A stretch of DNA of 54,325 nucleotides, from assembly GCF_014199685.1 (NCBI RefSeq), contig NZ_JACHNZ010000028.1:1-54325 (forward strand), written 5' to 3'. Position numbers and translations under genes: made by a program. Origin of the DNA: Sphingosinicella soli. GTDB taxonomy: Bacteria; Pseudomonadota; Alphaproteobacteria; Sphingomonadales; Sphingomonadaceae. Below the pieces are notes generated by a model. That model saw only the letters and a program-made list of their open reading frames with translations. It did no database searches and had not been told where the DNA came from. Shown piece by piece: positions 41,390 through 50,700 of this stretch (position 1 is the stretch's first letter; the number at the start of each line of letters is the position of its first letter).

Positions 41390-44310
41390 GCGGCTACCGC
41401 CTCGCGGCAGGCGGCGATATCGATCGCAGCCGCGCCGTGAATTTCATCTGGGAAGGCAAAAGCTACGCGGGCTTCGCGGGCGACACGCTCGCCTCCGCCC
41501 TGCTCGCGAGCGGCGTGCGTATGGTGGGGCGCAGCTTCAAATACCACCGGCCGCGCGGGCTGATCGCAGCGGGCCTCGACGAACCCAATTTCATCGTTCA
41601 GCTGGAACGCGGCGCGCAGACGATCCCCAATCTCAAGGCCCCCTATGTGGAGCTTTACGACGGGCTGAACGCCGATCCGGTGAACGCGTGGCCGCGTCTC
41701 GGCTTCGATCTGCTTGCGGTGAACGGGCTCGTCAAACGCTTCATTCCCGCCGCGTTCTACTACAAAACCTTCATGTGGCCGAACTGGCTTCTGTTCGAAC
41801 CCTCGATCCGCAAGGCGGCGGGCCTGGGCAAGTCGCCCCGGCTGCCCGATACCGATGTGTACGCACAGGCGTCCGCGCATACCGACGTTCTCGTCGTGGG
41901 CGGCGGCATCGCCGGTCTTGCCGCCGCGCTGCATGCAGGGCAGTCGGGCAAATCGGTGATGCTGGTCACGGGCGGCGCGCACTGGGGCGGCAGGCTCGCC
42001 GGAACCGCCGACGTGGTGGAAGGCAAGCCCGCGCGGATCTGGATCGACGATGCGCTCCGCGCGCTCGCCGCCATGCCGAACGTCACGCTGAAAACGCGCA
42101 CGCTCGCCACGGGACATTACGATCACGGCATGGTTGCGCTGTGCGAGCGGCTGACCGATCATCTGCCGCTCGCTGCACGCAGCGGGCCACGCCAGCGGCT
42201 GTGGCGCGTGCGCGCCGATGCGCTGATTCTGGCGACCGGCGCCTTCGAACGCCCACTCGTGTTTCCGGGCAACGACCGCCCCGGCGTGCTGCTGGCGGGC
42301 GCGGCGCGCGCCTATCTGCATCGCTACGGCGTCGTTGCCGGGCAGGCGATCGTCGTCGCCGCCAACAACGACAGCGCGTGGCAGGCGGCATTCGATCTGG
42401 CGGACGCCGGAGCGAACATCGTGGGCATCGTCGATGCACGCCCGGTTCCGCCTTCAGCGCTGACCGACCATGCCCGCGTCCTTGGCATCGCCGTCCACAC
42501 CGGCATGGCGCCCGCAGCCGCGATCGGCGGACGGACCCTGCGCGGCGTGCGGATCGGCCGCGTGACCGGCACAGGCCGTATCGAGGGCGCCACGCAGACG
42601 CTGCGCTGCGACACGCTGCTCGTCTCGGGCGGCTGGAACCCCGCCGTCCATCTCCACTCGCAGGGCGGAGGACGTCTGGCGCTCGATACCGATCTCCACA
42701 GCTTCGTTCCTGTCGCCGCCGCAGACCGGAGCGTGGGCGCTGCGGCCGGCGATTTCGCGATCGAGGGCACGCTCGCTTCCGCGCGCGGAAGCGACGCGCC
42801 CCGCACGGTATCCCCGATCCCGGCGCTTTGGTCGATTTCCGAAACCGGAGAGCCGCACCCCGAAGCCTGGGTCGATTTCCAGAACGACGTGACCGCCGGA
42901 GATGTTGCGCTCGCGGCGCGCGAGAACTTCCGGTCCGTCGAGCACCTGAAGCGGTACACCACGCTTGGCATGGCGTCCGACCAGGGCAAGACATCGAACG
43001 TCAGCGGTATCGGCATTCTCGGCACGCTCATCGACAAGCCGATGGACGCGATCGGCACCACCAAGTTCCGCCCGCCTTATGATCCTATCCCCTTCGGCGT
43101 GCTCGCGGGCCACCGCGTCGGCGAAGGGCTGCGCGCGCGCCGCTTTCTCGCGCTTCACGACTGGCACGTCGCGCAAGGCGCCCTCCTCGACGAATATGGC
43201 GGCTGGATGCGCCCCGCCGCCTATCCGCAGCCGGGCGAGACGGAAGCCGATGCCGTTCGCCGCGAAGTGCTGGCCATCCGCAGCGGCGCGGGGATCTTCG
43301 AAGCCTCGCCGCTCGGCAAGGTGGAGGTGAAAGGCCCCGACGCCGCCGCGTTCCTCGATCGGCTTTACGTGAACACGATCAGCACGCTGAAGGTCGGGCG
43401 CTGCCGCTATGCGATCATGCTGTCGGAAAACGGCATCGTGTTCGACGACGGTGTCGTCACGCGGTTCAGCGACGATCACTTCCTCGTCGGCACGACCAGC
43501 GGCCATGCCGCAGCGGTGACCGAGGCGTTCCGCGAGTGGCTGCAATGCGAATGGACGCAGATGCAGGTGCTCGTCGAAGACGTCACCACGTGCTGGGCGG
43601 TCGCCAACATCGCCGGCCCCAGGGCGCGCGATATCCTTGCCGCGCTTGAGCCCGACATGGATATCTCCGGCGCGGCCTTCCCGCACATGACCGCGCGCTC
43701 CGGGCATCTGGCCGGTATCCCCACGCGTATCATGCGCGTCAGCTTCTCGGGGGAGCTTTCCTACGAGATCGCCGTTCCGTGGCGCGAAGCGCAGCGCCTC
43801 TGGACGCTGCTGGTCGAAGCCGGAAAGCCCCACGGGCTGACACCCTTCGGTGTCGAGACCTTGATGACGCTGCGCATCGAAAAAGGCTTCCTGCACGTCG
43901 GCTCCGACACCGACGGCACGACTCTGCCGCAGGACGTCGGCTTCGGCGGCATCATGCAGAAGAAGAAACAGGATTTCGTCGGCCGCCGCTCCGCGCTCCG
44001 TCCCGACGGGATGCGGGATGATCGGCGCAGCCTCGTCGGGCTCGAAGTGACCGACGGCAAACCGGCGCCCCTCGTTGTAGGCGCGCATGTGTTTCCCGAA
44101 ACGCCTGCGCCGTCGCAGCCGAGCCAGGGCTGGGTGACATCGAGCACCTGGTCGCCCACGCTGGAGACGCCGCTCGCGCTCGCGCTCGTCGAACGCGGGC
44201 AGGAACGCATGGGCGAGCGCGTGCGCATCCTCGATCTCGGGCAGTGGCGCGAAGCCCGCATCACCGCGCTCTGCCGCCTTGACCCGGAAGGAGCCCGGCT
44301 CGATGCCTGA
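41386..44310 (+). CDS. soxA: Sarcosine oxidase alpha subunit SoxA
   Basis: SoxA is the large subunit that binds NAD and tetrahydrofolate. The 974-residue product has an N-terminal ferredoxin-like domain (ASALLASGVRMVGRSFKYHR), a dinucleotide-binding motif reading VVGGGIAGLAAALHAGQSG near residue 170, and a C-terminal GcvT-like aminomethyltransferase domain (about residues 580-960). The last domain moves the one-carbon unit to tetrahydrofolate, giving 5,10-methylenetetrahydrofolate. Length matches the family (about 965-1000). Confidence 0.96.
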   Translation: MSGYRLAAGGDIDRSRAVNFIWEGKSYAGFAGDTLASALLASGVRMVGRSFKYHRPRGLIAAGLDEPNFIVQLERGAQTIPNLKAPYVELYDGLNADPVNAWPRLGFDLLAVNGLVKRFIPAAFYYKTFMWPNWLLFEPSIRKAAGLGKSPRLPDTDVYAQASAHTDVLVVGGGIAGLAAALHAGQSGKSVMLVTGGAHWGGRLAGTADVVEGKPARIWIDDALRALAAMPNVTLKTRTLATGHYDHGMVALCERLTDHLPLAARSGPRQRLWRVRADALILATGAFERPLVFPGNDRPGVLLAGAARAYLHRYGVVAGQAIVVAANNDSAWQAAFDLADAGANIVGIVDARPVPPSALTDHARVLGIAVHTGMAPAAAIGGRTLRGVRIGRVTGTGRIEGATQTLRCDTLLVSGGWNPAVHLHSQGGGRLALDTDLHSFVPVAAADRSVGAAAGDFAIEGTLASARGSDAPRTVSPIPALWSISETGEPHPEAWVDFQNDVTAGDVALAARENFRSVEHLKRYTTLGMASDQGKTSNVSGIGILGTLIDKPMDAIGTTKFRPPYDPIPFGVLAGHRVGEGLRARRFLALHDWHVAQGALLDEYGGWMRPAAYPQPGETEADAVRREVLAIRSGAGIFEASPLGKVEVKGPDAAAFLDRLYVNTISTLKVGRCRYAIMLSENGIVFDDGVVTRFSDDHFLVGTTSGHAAAVTEAFREWLQCEWTQMQVLVEDVTTCWAVANIAGPRARDILAALEPDMDISGAAFPHMTARSGHLAGIPTRIMRVSFSGELSYEIAVPWREAQRLWTLLVEAGKPHGLTPFGVETLMTLRIEKGFLHVGSDTDGTTLPQDVGFGGIMQKKKQDFVGRRSALRPDGMRDDRRSLVGLEVTDGKPAPLVVGAHVFPETPAPSQPSQGWVTSSTWSPTLETPLALALVERGQERMGERVRILDLGQWREARITALCRLDPEGARLDA

Positions 44311-44806
44311 TGCGCCCGACATGCCCGGCTGGTGCCGTTTCGATACAGGCCTCGCCGTCGCGAAAATCCACATCACAGGCGGCGCGGACGTGCCCGGCCG
44401 GCTGGCCGCCGCGCTCGGTATCGATACGCCCGCGCCGAACCGCTTCACCGGCAACGACGATATCGCCCTCGCCGCGATCGCGCCCGGCGAGTGGCTGCTG
44501 ACCGGCAGCGGCGAGAGCGTCACCGAGGCGATGAGGCGCGCCGAAGGCATCGAGGATGCAACCGTTCTCGCAATCGATCTGACGCACGGGCGCACCGCGC
44601 TGCGGCTCGAAGGGCCGGAGGGCCGCGATTGGCTTGCCGCCTTCACCCCGCTCGATCTGCGCCCGGAACGCTTGCCGACCGGCGCAGCGGTACGCACGCG
44701 TCTCGCCGACATCGGCGTCTTCATCGCACGCACCGGCGAGGCCCCCGCGTTCCTCCTGATCGTCGACCAGAGCTACGCGAGCCACCTGCGTCATCTGCTT
44801 TCCTAG
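44303..44806 (+). CDS. soxG: Sarcosine oxidase gamma subunit SoxG
   Basis: SoxG is the fourth subunit, a small GcvT/YgfZ-like protein. The 167-residue product has PGEWLLTGSG, DLTHGRTALRLEGPEGRDWL and a C-terminal RLADIGVFIAR segment typical of the family. The ATG at 44303 overlaps the end of soxA, with GGAAGGAG about ten bases upstream; a TTG start at 44279 would extend the overlap. Confidence 0.9.
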   Translation: MPDAPDMPGWCRFDTGLAVAKIHITGGADVPGRLAAALGIDTPAPNRFTGNDDIALAAIAPGEWLLTGSGESVTEAMRRAEGIEDATVLAIDLTHGRTALRLEGPEGRDWLAAFTPLDLRPERLPTGAAVRTRLADIGVFIARTGEAPAFLLIVDQSYASHLRHLLS

Positions 44807-44816
44807 GAAGACCACC

Positions 44817-45677
44817 ATGAACGTACCAAGCCGCGCGCGCTGCGTGCTCCGCTTCCGCTCTCCCGACCAACCCGGCATTCTCGCCGGCCTGACGCCGCTC
44901 CTCACCGAAAACGGCTGGGATATCCGCGAAGCCACCATCTACGGCGATCCGGACACAGCCACCTTCTTCACGCGCATGGAACTCGCAAGCGATCGCGCCA
45001 AAATCGCAGACCTGCCCCGGCAGATCGCCCCCGCCGTCGCGGCATTGCAGCTGGATTGGGAGGTTCACGACATCGCGGAACCGATGCCCGTCCTCATCGC
45101 CGTCTCGAAGTTCAACCACTGCCTCGTCGACCTCCTGCACAAGGTGGAAATCGGCGCCCTCCCCATACGCATCGTCTCGGTCGTCTCGAACCACGAGCAG
45201 GAACGCAGCCGCGTCGAATGGCACGGCATCCCCTACCATCACCTCCCCGTCGACCGCACCGACAAGGCCGCGCAGGAACGGCGCTTCCTTGAGATCATCG
45301 AGGAAAGCGGCGCCGAACTCACCGTGCTCGCACGCTACATGCAGATCCTCTCGGACAACTTCGCCGAAAGGCTCGACGGACGCTGCATCAACATCCACCA
45401 CAGCTTCCTGCCGAGCTTCAAGGGCGCGAAACCCTATCATCAGGCGAAAACCCGCGGGGTGAAGCTGATCGGCGCCACGGCACACTACGTCACCGCAGAC
45501 CTCGACGAAGGGCCGATCATCGAGCAGGACGTCCGCCGCGTGACCCATGCCACCACCGCAGACGAGATGGTCGCGATCGGCCGCGAAGTCGAAGCCTCCG
45601 TCCTTTCCCGCGCCGTCCGCTGGCACGCGGAGCACCGAATTCTGGGCAACGGCAACCAAACTGTCGTATTGATCTGA
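44817..45677 (+). CDS. purU: Formyltetrahydrofolate deformylase PurU
   Basis: PurU hydrolyses 10-formyltetrahydrofolate to formate and tetrahydrofolate. The 286-residue product has an N-terminal ACT domain (LRFRSPDQPGILAGLTPLL) and a formyltransferase-type domain with the catalytic region INIHHSFLPSFKGAKPYHQA, where Asn, His and a later Asp (EGPIIEQD) form the site. Being at the end of the sox operon, ten bases after soxG, it would release tetrahydrofolate for the next round of sarcosine oxidation. Confidence 0.96.
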   Translation: MNVPSRARCVLRFRSPDQPGILAGLTPLLTENGWDIREATIYGDPDTATFFTRMELASDRAKIADLPRQIAPAVAALQLDWEVHDIAEPMPVLIAVSKFNHCLVDLLHKVEIGALPIRIVSVVSNHEQERSRVEWHGIPYHHLPVDRTDKAAQERRFLEIIEESGAELTVLARYMQILSDNFAERLDGRCINIHHSFLPSFKGAKPYHQAKTRGVKLIGATAHYVTADLDEGPIIEQDVRRVTHATTADEMVAIGREVEASVLSRAVRWHAEHRILGNGNQTVVLI

Positions 45678-45696
45678 AATCCGGGCATTTGCAGGC

Positions 45697-45726
45697 TTGG
45701 CAAGACACCGACACCTCGCCTATAGC
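45697..45726 (+). promoter_or_regulatory. Possible sigma-70 promoter of tRNA-Ser
   Basis: TTGGCA and TATAGC, 18 bases apart, fit a housekeeping promoter about 50 bases before the tRNA. The match is moderate. Confidence 0.35.
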
Positions 45727-45775
45727 CCCCTTTCGTCGATCCAGCGCTTGCCTCCGGGACAGCGCCGCCCGGTGC

Positions 45776-45867
<92 letters not shown>

Positions 45868-45874
45868 CCCCCTT

Positions 45875-45892
45875 CCGTAGCACACCGTAGCA
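45875..45892 (+). repeat. Tandem CCGTAGCA repeats after tRNA-Ser
   Basis: CCGTAGCA occurs at 45875-45882 and 45885-45892, one helical turn apart, and CCGTAGC occurs again near 45950. They lie between the likely crossover site and the integrase gene, where integrase arm sites are usual. Confidence 0.5.
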
Positions 45893-45979
45893 GTCCACCA
45901 GGATTGCGAATTTTCCTCTGAAATCGAATACTTAGCGAGTCGATCGAACCGTAGCCGTTCGCACGCCTCCGACCCGGAG

Positions 45980-46022
45980 CGTGGTACGAAACGTGGTACG
46001 GGCGCGAGGAAAACGTGGTACG
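45980..46022 (+). repeat. Three direct CGTGGTACG repeats before the integrase
   Basis: Copies at 45980-45988, 45992-46000 and 46014-46022 are spaced by 12 and 22 bases, and end just before the integrase ribosome binding site. They are probably binding sites for the integrase or an excision factor. They are not seen elsewhere in the window. Confidence 0.7.
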
Positions 46023-46032
46023 GAGGTAGACC

Positions 46033-47369
46033 ATGCTAAGTGACGCAAAACTGCGGGCGGCAAAGCCGCGCGCGAACGCGTACAAGCTCACCGACAGCAA
46101 TCGACTTTATCTTCTCGTCACGCCTTCGGGTGGAAAGCTCTGGCGCTGGAGCTACCAGTTCGGCGGCAAGCAAAAGACCATGGCGTTCGGCGCCTACCCC
46201 GTGGTCAGCCTGCTTGAAGCCCGCGAGAAGCGGGATGAAGCGCGCGCGATTCTTGCCCAGGGGAAAGATCCCGTCATTGCCAAGAAGCTCCTGATTCACG
46301 AGAATCTGGCGGCTGCCCAAAACACGTTCGAGCGTATCGCCAGAAAGTGGCATGAAGTTACCAAAGCGCAGTGGGCCCGCGTGCATGCTGACGACGTTCT
46401 CCGCAGCCTGGAGCGAGACGTCTTCCCCGTCCTTGGTCCGCTCCCGGTCTCAGAAATACCCGCACCGCTCGTCCTTGACGTCTTGCGCGCACGATCGAGG
46501 GTCGGGGCGCCCTGGAGACGGCGAAACGCGTACGGCAACGCATATCCGCCGCCTTCGTCTATGCGATCGCCCAGGGACTTGCGCAGCATGATCCATCGGA
46601 ACGGCTTGGCGTCGTCCTGAAACCGCTCCGGAAAGGTCGTCAGCCGGCCATTACCGACCTTGCCGAGCTGCAACGCATGCTCAATGCCGCTGAAGAAGAT
46701 CATGCGCGTCCGATCACACGCCTCGCTTTGCGATTTATTGCGCTCACGGCCGTGCGTCCGAATGAGATCAGAGGCGCCCGCTGGATCGAGTTTGAAGACC
46801 TGGACGGGAAGAACCCGCTCTGGCGGATTCCTGCTGCCCGTATGAAAGGTGGTCAGGACCGAAAGGAAGAAATCGGCGGCGATCACCTCGTACCGCTGGC
46901 ACATCAGTCGGTAGCCGTTCTTAGGGCAATATGGCCACTGACCGGTGCGGGCACGCTTGTGTTCCCCAGTTCCCGCCATGCCCACCATCCGATGAGCGAG
47001 AACGCCATCGGCTATTTGCTCAACCGCGCCGGTTATCACGGGCGCCACGTGCCTCACGGATTTCGCGCAGCCTTTTCGACCATTATGAACGAGTGGGCCG
47101 AGCAGCACGGAAAGGAACATGATCGCAAGATCATCGATCTCATGCTGGCGCATGTTCCCAAGGAAAAGATTGAGTCCGCTTATAATCGGGCCGCCTATTT
47201 GCCGAGACGACGGGAATTGTCACAGATTTGGGCCGACATGCTCTCAGCCCAGCTTCCCTCTCCGATCGTTCTCCTGGAGCGTCCTGCCCGGGATATCGGA
47301 GCCCATTCACGTAGGAGAATACCCGGTCCCGTTCCTGCCGATTTCCGCTTTCCGTTCCTGTCGGGCTAG
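46033..47369 (+). pseudogene. P4-type tyrosine integrase, frameshifted
   Basis: Site-specific recombinase of a tRNA-targeting integrative element. The N-terminal DUF4102 domain (LSDAKLRAAKPRANAYKLTD) is read in one frame to about 46490 and the catalytic half in another. Around 46487-46494 the sequence CGCGC appears to have two extra bases; without them the protein reads LRTIEGRGALETAKRVRQRI, as in the family. Catalytic residues in the second part appear intact: R in TAVRPNEI, H and R in HGFRAAFST, and the Tyr in YNRAAYLPRRRE. It starts at ATG 46033 with GGAGG upstream. The break would inactivate it unless it is a sequencing error. Confidence 0.88.
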
Positions 47370-47378
47370 CTCAAACGG

Positions 47379-47600
47379 TCAGACGCGGCGTTTCTTGCCC
47401 TCAAACCCGTCTTTTACGAGCCCGATCCAGGCAACAATTTCCTGCTCACTCCAGCGGGCTGCGGCGGGAGTAAGCTTGTAAGGCGCTGGAAACCTGCCCT
47501 GACCGATCAAGTTGTAGATCATCGTCTTCCCGAGGCCGACCCTGCGGCTCACCTCTTTGAGCCGCAGGAGGCGGTCGGGCTTGGTCTCGGATTCAGTCAT
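47379..47600 (-). CDS. AlpA-family DNA-binding regulator
   Basis: The 73-residue product has a MerR/excisionase-type winged helix fold with LRLKEVSRRVGLGKTMIYNL, RFPAPYKL and a W-containing SEQEIVAWI, the AlpA pattern. Such proteins control excision of P4-like and integrative elements. It lies between the integrase and the trb genes, on the opposite strand to the integrase, and follows the DUF2274 gene by only a few bases. Confidence 0.88.
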   Translation of the reverse strand: MTESETKPDRLLRLKEVSRRVGLGKTMIYNLIGQGRFPAPYKLTPAAARWSEQEIVAWIGLVKDGFEGKKRRV

Positions 47601-47605
47601 GACGA

Positions 47606-47830
47606 CTAGGATCGCACCCGCCCGGCGCGCGCGCGATTGAACGCCCGGTCTTTCGACAAGAAGTGGGTCAACATCTGAGGAATGAGTTCAGTGATGGGTT
47701 CATCAACGCCGTAGGCATTTTGATACACCGCCGCATAATCCTCCAACGTCTGCCGCAGCTCGGGCGTGATGACGATCGTGATCTTAACAGGTGTCCGATC
47801 CGGCAGTTTCGGTAGCGCAAGATCAGCCAT
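47606..47830 (-). CDS. DUF2274 protein linked to the trb operon
   Basis: The 74-residue product reads MADLALPKLPDRTPVKITIV and ends basic. It matches the small DUF2274 proteins found directly after trbI in Trb conjugation clusters. Function is unknown; the shape (N-terminal strand then helices) resembles small ribbon-helix-helix-type DNA-binding proteins, but this is not proven. The ATG at 47830 overlaps the end of trbI. Confidence 0.82.
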   Translation of the reverse strand: MADLALPKLPDRTPVKITIVITPELRQTLEDYAAVYQNAYGVDEPITELIPQMLTHFLSKDRAFNRARAGRVRS

Positions 47831-49106
47831 GAACACCTCCCGGCTTCCATTCTCGCAATATCAGATCCTTGTGAAGAACCACACGGAGCGGCCAGCCCGG
47901 CCGCACACGCAAGGTCGGCTGCACGTCGAGGCTCTGCCGGACAAGCTCGTCCCCTGCCCGGCTTCCCGCCTGCTGCGTGGAGTCACGGATCGCGCGGACA
48001 AGGTCGCTTTCGCTGCTGCCCCAGCCGAGTTCCGTTCCGACCCCGAGCAGCGTCGAAAGCGCGACACCCTTCAGCAGCTGCCACGTATGTCGGTCGATCC
48101 GATCCGACAGCCCGGCATAGCCCTCGGTATCCGTGCCCGGCACGTTGTCGATCCGGATCGAGGCCCCGTCCGGCAGGATGATGCGCTGCCATACGACGAG
48201 CGCGCGGCTCTGCCCGAACGCAACGACACTGTCGTAGCTGCCGATGAGCCTCGATCCCTGCGGGATGAGCAAGGTCCGCCCGGTCACGCTGTCGTAAACA
48301 TTCTCGGTGACCTGCGCCGTCACAAAACCGGGGAGGTCAGAGTTCAGGCCGGTGATCAGGCTCGCCGATATGATGCTGCCGGCATGGAGCGTCCAGGGCG
48401 AGACGGGCTGTACCAACGTGTGCGGGTTGATGTCGTCGCCATTGTCCGCGCGCCCGACAAGGGCGTTCTTGCGCTGCTGACCGCTCGGATCGCGAGCAGT
48501 ATCCGGCGCCAGGCTATTATCCTCCGGAGCCCCTCCGCCGCCGTCCCCAGCCGCTACCGCCAGGCTGGGCATAGTCGCATTGAGCGTAGCTGAGCGCCCC
48601 GTCTGCAGCATGACGCTCGAAATGCGTGCCGCGCGTTCCTCGGCCTCCAGGCGCTGACGCTCGGCCTCAGCCTTCTGCGCGGCGGCTCTTGCTGCCTCAT
48701 CGGTCATTTCCGGAGATGTCATTCCCAGTTCACGCCGCCGATTAAGAATGGGCCTCCCAAGGTCACCGGGCAACGGCTCGCCAAGTTCCGGCACATCGGC
48801 GTAGCTTGTGGGCGCACCCGCGAGCGCATCGACAGGTGCCTTTGCGACACGTTCCGGCCACTCACGCTCCGAGGAGAACTCGAGCGACGACGGTTTGAGC
48901 GCAAACCAGGCCACACCAACGATAGCCGTTGAACCGACAGCGGCCACGGCGATGACCACGCCGCGCCGAAACCGGGTCACACGCACTGGACGTGCGCGTA
49001 GGGCCAAAGCCTCGGGATCAGCCTTCGGCGGAGCGGACCTGGTTGGAGCGGCCTTGGTTGGAGCGGCCTCGGCGGGAGCAGCCTTTGTATTGTCACCTTC
49101 GGTCAC
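47823..49106 (-). CDS. trbI: Conjugal transfer protein TrbI (VirB10-like)
   Basis: TrbI spans the cell envelope and joins the inner and outer membrane parts of the type IV secretion channel. The 427-residue product has a cytoplasmic Ala/Pro-rich tail, one membrane helix around residues 49-70, a Pro-rich coiled stretch, and a C-terminal beta domain with VYDSVTGRTLLIPQGSRLIG and GWPLRVVLHKDLIL, the VirB10 family pattern. The start overlaps trbG by four bases. Confidence 0.94.
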   Translation of the reverse strand: MTEGDNTKAAPAEAAPTKAAPTRSAPPKADPEALALRARPVRVTRFRRGVVIAVAAVGSTAIVGVAWFALKPSSLEFSSEREWPERVAKAPVDALAGAPTSYADVPELGEPLPGDLGRPILNRRRELGMTSPEMTDEAARAAAQKAEAERQRLEAEERAARISSVMLQTGRSATLNATMPSLAVAAGDGGGGAPEDNSLAPDTARDPSGQQRKNALVGRADNGDDINPHTLVQPVSPWTLHAGSIISASLITGLNSDLPGFVTAQVTENVYDSVTGRTLLIPQGSRLIGSYDSVVAFGQSRALVVWQRIILPDGASIRIDNVPGTDTEGYAGLSDRIDRHTWQLLKGVALSTLLGVGTELGWGSSESDLVRAIRDSTQQAGSRAGDELVRQSLDVQPTLRVRPGWPLRVVLHKDLILREWKPGGVHG

Positions 49107-49930
49107 GACGCCCTCCGGTCTTTACGTCGCCCGGATTCGGTGCGCGTGATGCGCACGATCTGCTGCGTCTTCTCGCCCAGACGGAGTTCGGCGGCGCCGA
49201 AGAGCCGATCGACGATATAATAAAGGCCGGAGACGCGGTAGTTGACGAGCTGCGCATCGCCGTCTGGACCAAGCACGAACAGCGGCGGCGCCTCGCCGAC
49301 GGCAATATCGGGTGAAAACGCGACAAAGGTTTGCCGCCCATCGTCGAACGCGCGGAGCGGCCGCCATGCCGGGTTGTCGCCGGTAATGACATAATCGAAA
49401 TTGAGGTGTTCGACCGCAATGCCTGCAGCCGCGGGCTTTGCCGCTTCCGTCTGCTCCTGCCTGCGCTTGATCGCGAGCAGCGCATCGGCAGGATACGTCC
49501 AGCTGATCGCCGCCATGCTTGTCGCGGCGGTGCTCGCGAGTTGCAGACGGTAGACGCGGCGGTCGGTGGTGATGACGAGATTGGTGGAAAGCCCTGCGCT
49601 GAACGGCTTCACAAGGATGTGCGCGCGCTTCGCCTCGCCGTTTCCGCTCGTGGTGTCGCCCACGGTCCAGCGCACGGTGTCGCCGGCGGCAACGGACGTG
49701 ATGGTTTCTCCCGGCTGCAACGCGATGTCGGTGACGCGCTCGGGCGCGGCATAGAGTCGGTAGAGCGCGCCTTCGCTATAGGGATAGACTTGCACGGCAT
49801 CGACGTAACCGGCGCGCGAGGGTTCACGGAGTGCCGCCGCGTTCGCCGCCTTGACGTGGGCAGCAGGTTCGGCGGCGACAGGTCCGGCGAGCACCATAAG
49901 GCTCGCCGACGCAATGAACGTACGGATCAT
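49103..49930 (-). CDS. trbG: Conjugal transfer protein TrbG (VirB9-like)
   Basis: TrbG is a periplasmic to outer-membrane part of the channel core. The 275-residue product has a signal peptide ending near VAAEPA, and VirB9-like passages such as RVYRLQLAST, FNPDYVIT-type NFDYVITGDNPAWRPLRAFDDG, and GLYYIVDRLFGAAELRLG. The stop and start overlap neighbouring trb genes by four bases. Confidence 0.94.
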   Translation of the reverse strand: MIRTFIASASLMVLAGPVAAEPAAHVKAANAAALREPSRAGYVDAVQVYPYSEGALYRLYAAPERVTDIALQPGETITSVAAGDTVRWTVGDTTSGNGEAKRAHILVKPFSAGLSTNLVITTDRRVYRLQLASTAATSMAAISWTYPADALLAIKRRQEQTEAAKPAAAGIAVEHLNFDYVITGDNPAWRPLRAFDDGRQTFVAFSPDIAVGEAPPLFVLGPDGDAQLVNYRVSGLYYIVDRLFGAAELRLGEKTQQIVRITRTESGRRKDRRAS

Positions 49931-50697
49931 CGGGCACTCCTTTCATCGAGCATGTCATGGTCTGCGGAGACCGCCGGATGCGTTGCGGTCGGGCGTGCTT
50001 CGCGAAGATCCCCGGCGTCGAGTTCGCGGCTCCAGTCGATTGCCTCGACGTAGAGACCGAGAGGATTCTTGCGCAACACCTCGGCGGAGCGGGGCGTTTG
50101 GATCCTGACTGTGACCATCGCCGTCCACTGCGAGGTGCCGGCAAGGCTGCCCCTCTCATATTCGCTCTCGGTCCAGTTGACGCGGAAGCTGTCGTCTGAC
50201 GCGCGGACGATGCTCGTCACCTGCACCGACACGGTGCGGCGTCCGACCTCGGCGAACGGACTTGCGTCGCGGGCGTATTCGCCAAGGAAGCGCACCGCGC
50301 GCTCGCCTGCGAAGTCATAGGCCGAGAGCCAATTTTCGCGCATCAGCACCGAGTCGAGTGACCGGCTGCGGACATTGCTGATGAAACGCCCGAGGTGCCA
50401 GGCGATCTGGGGATCGGTGGGATCGAAGTCGGCCGCCGCAGGCGCGACGCTGCGCGCCTCGCCGACCCGGTCGACCTCGACCACGTAGGGAACGATACGG
50501 CTCTGCAGCGATTGCCAGACGAGCGCGGCGGACAGGCCTGCGGTGAGAAATAGTCCGCCGAACGCCATCCATCGCCAGCTGCGCGCCTGGACACGCGCGG
50601 CACCGATCCGGTCGTCCCAGAGTTGTCCCGCCCTCTGGTACGGCGTCTCCGGCTCGGGTGTCTTGCCGTAACGCTGAACAGCACGTCTGAATCGCAT
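49927..50697 (-). CDS. trbF: Conjugal transfer protein TrbF (VirB8-like)
   Basis: TrbF is the inner-membrane VirB8-like scaffold. The 256-residue product begins with RRAVQRYGKTPEPETPYQRA, has one membrane helix around residues 47-67, and a periplasmic VirB8 domain ending NPLGLYVEAIDWSRELD. Three bases separate it from trbL. Confidence 0.94.
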   Translation of the reverse strand: MRFRRAVQRYGKTPEPETPYQRAGQLWDDRIGAARVQARSWRWMAFGGLFLTAGLSAALVWQSLQSRIVPYVVEVDRVGEARSVAPAAADFDPTDPQIAWHLGRFISNVRSRSLDSVLMRENWLSAYDFAGERAVRFLGEYARDASPFAEVGRRTVSVQVTSIVRASDDSFRVNWTESEYERGSLAGTSQWTAMVTVRIQTPRSAEVLRKNPLGLYVEAIDWSRELDAGDLREARPTATHPAVSADHDMLDERSAR

Positions 50698-50700
50698 GGC

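Noticed and set aside
41386-44310. Large antisense frame opposite soxA (42454-44733)
   Set aside because: SoxA, SoxG and their reading directions match their families exactly; the antisense frame has no recognisable domain.
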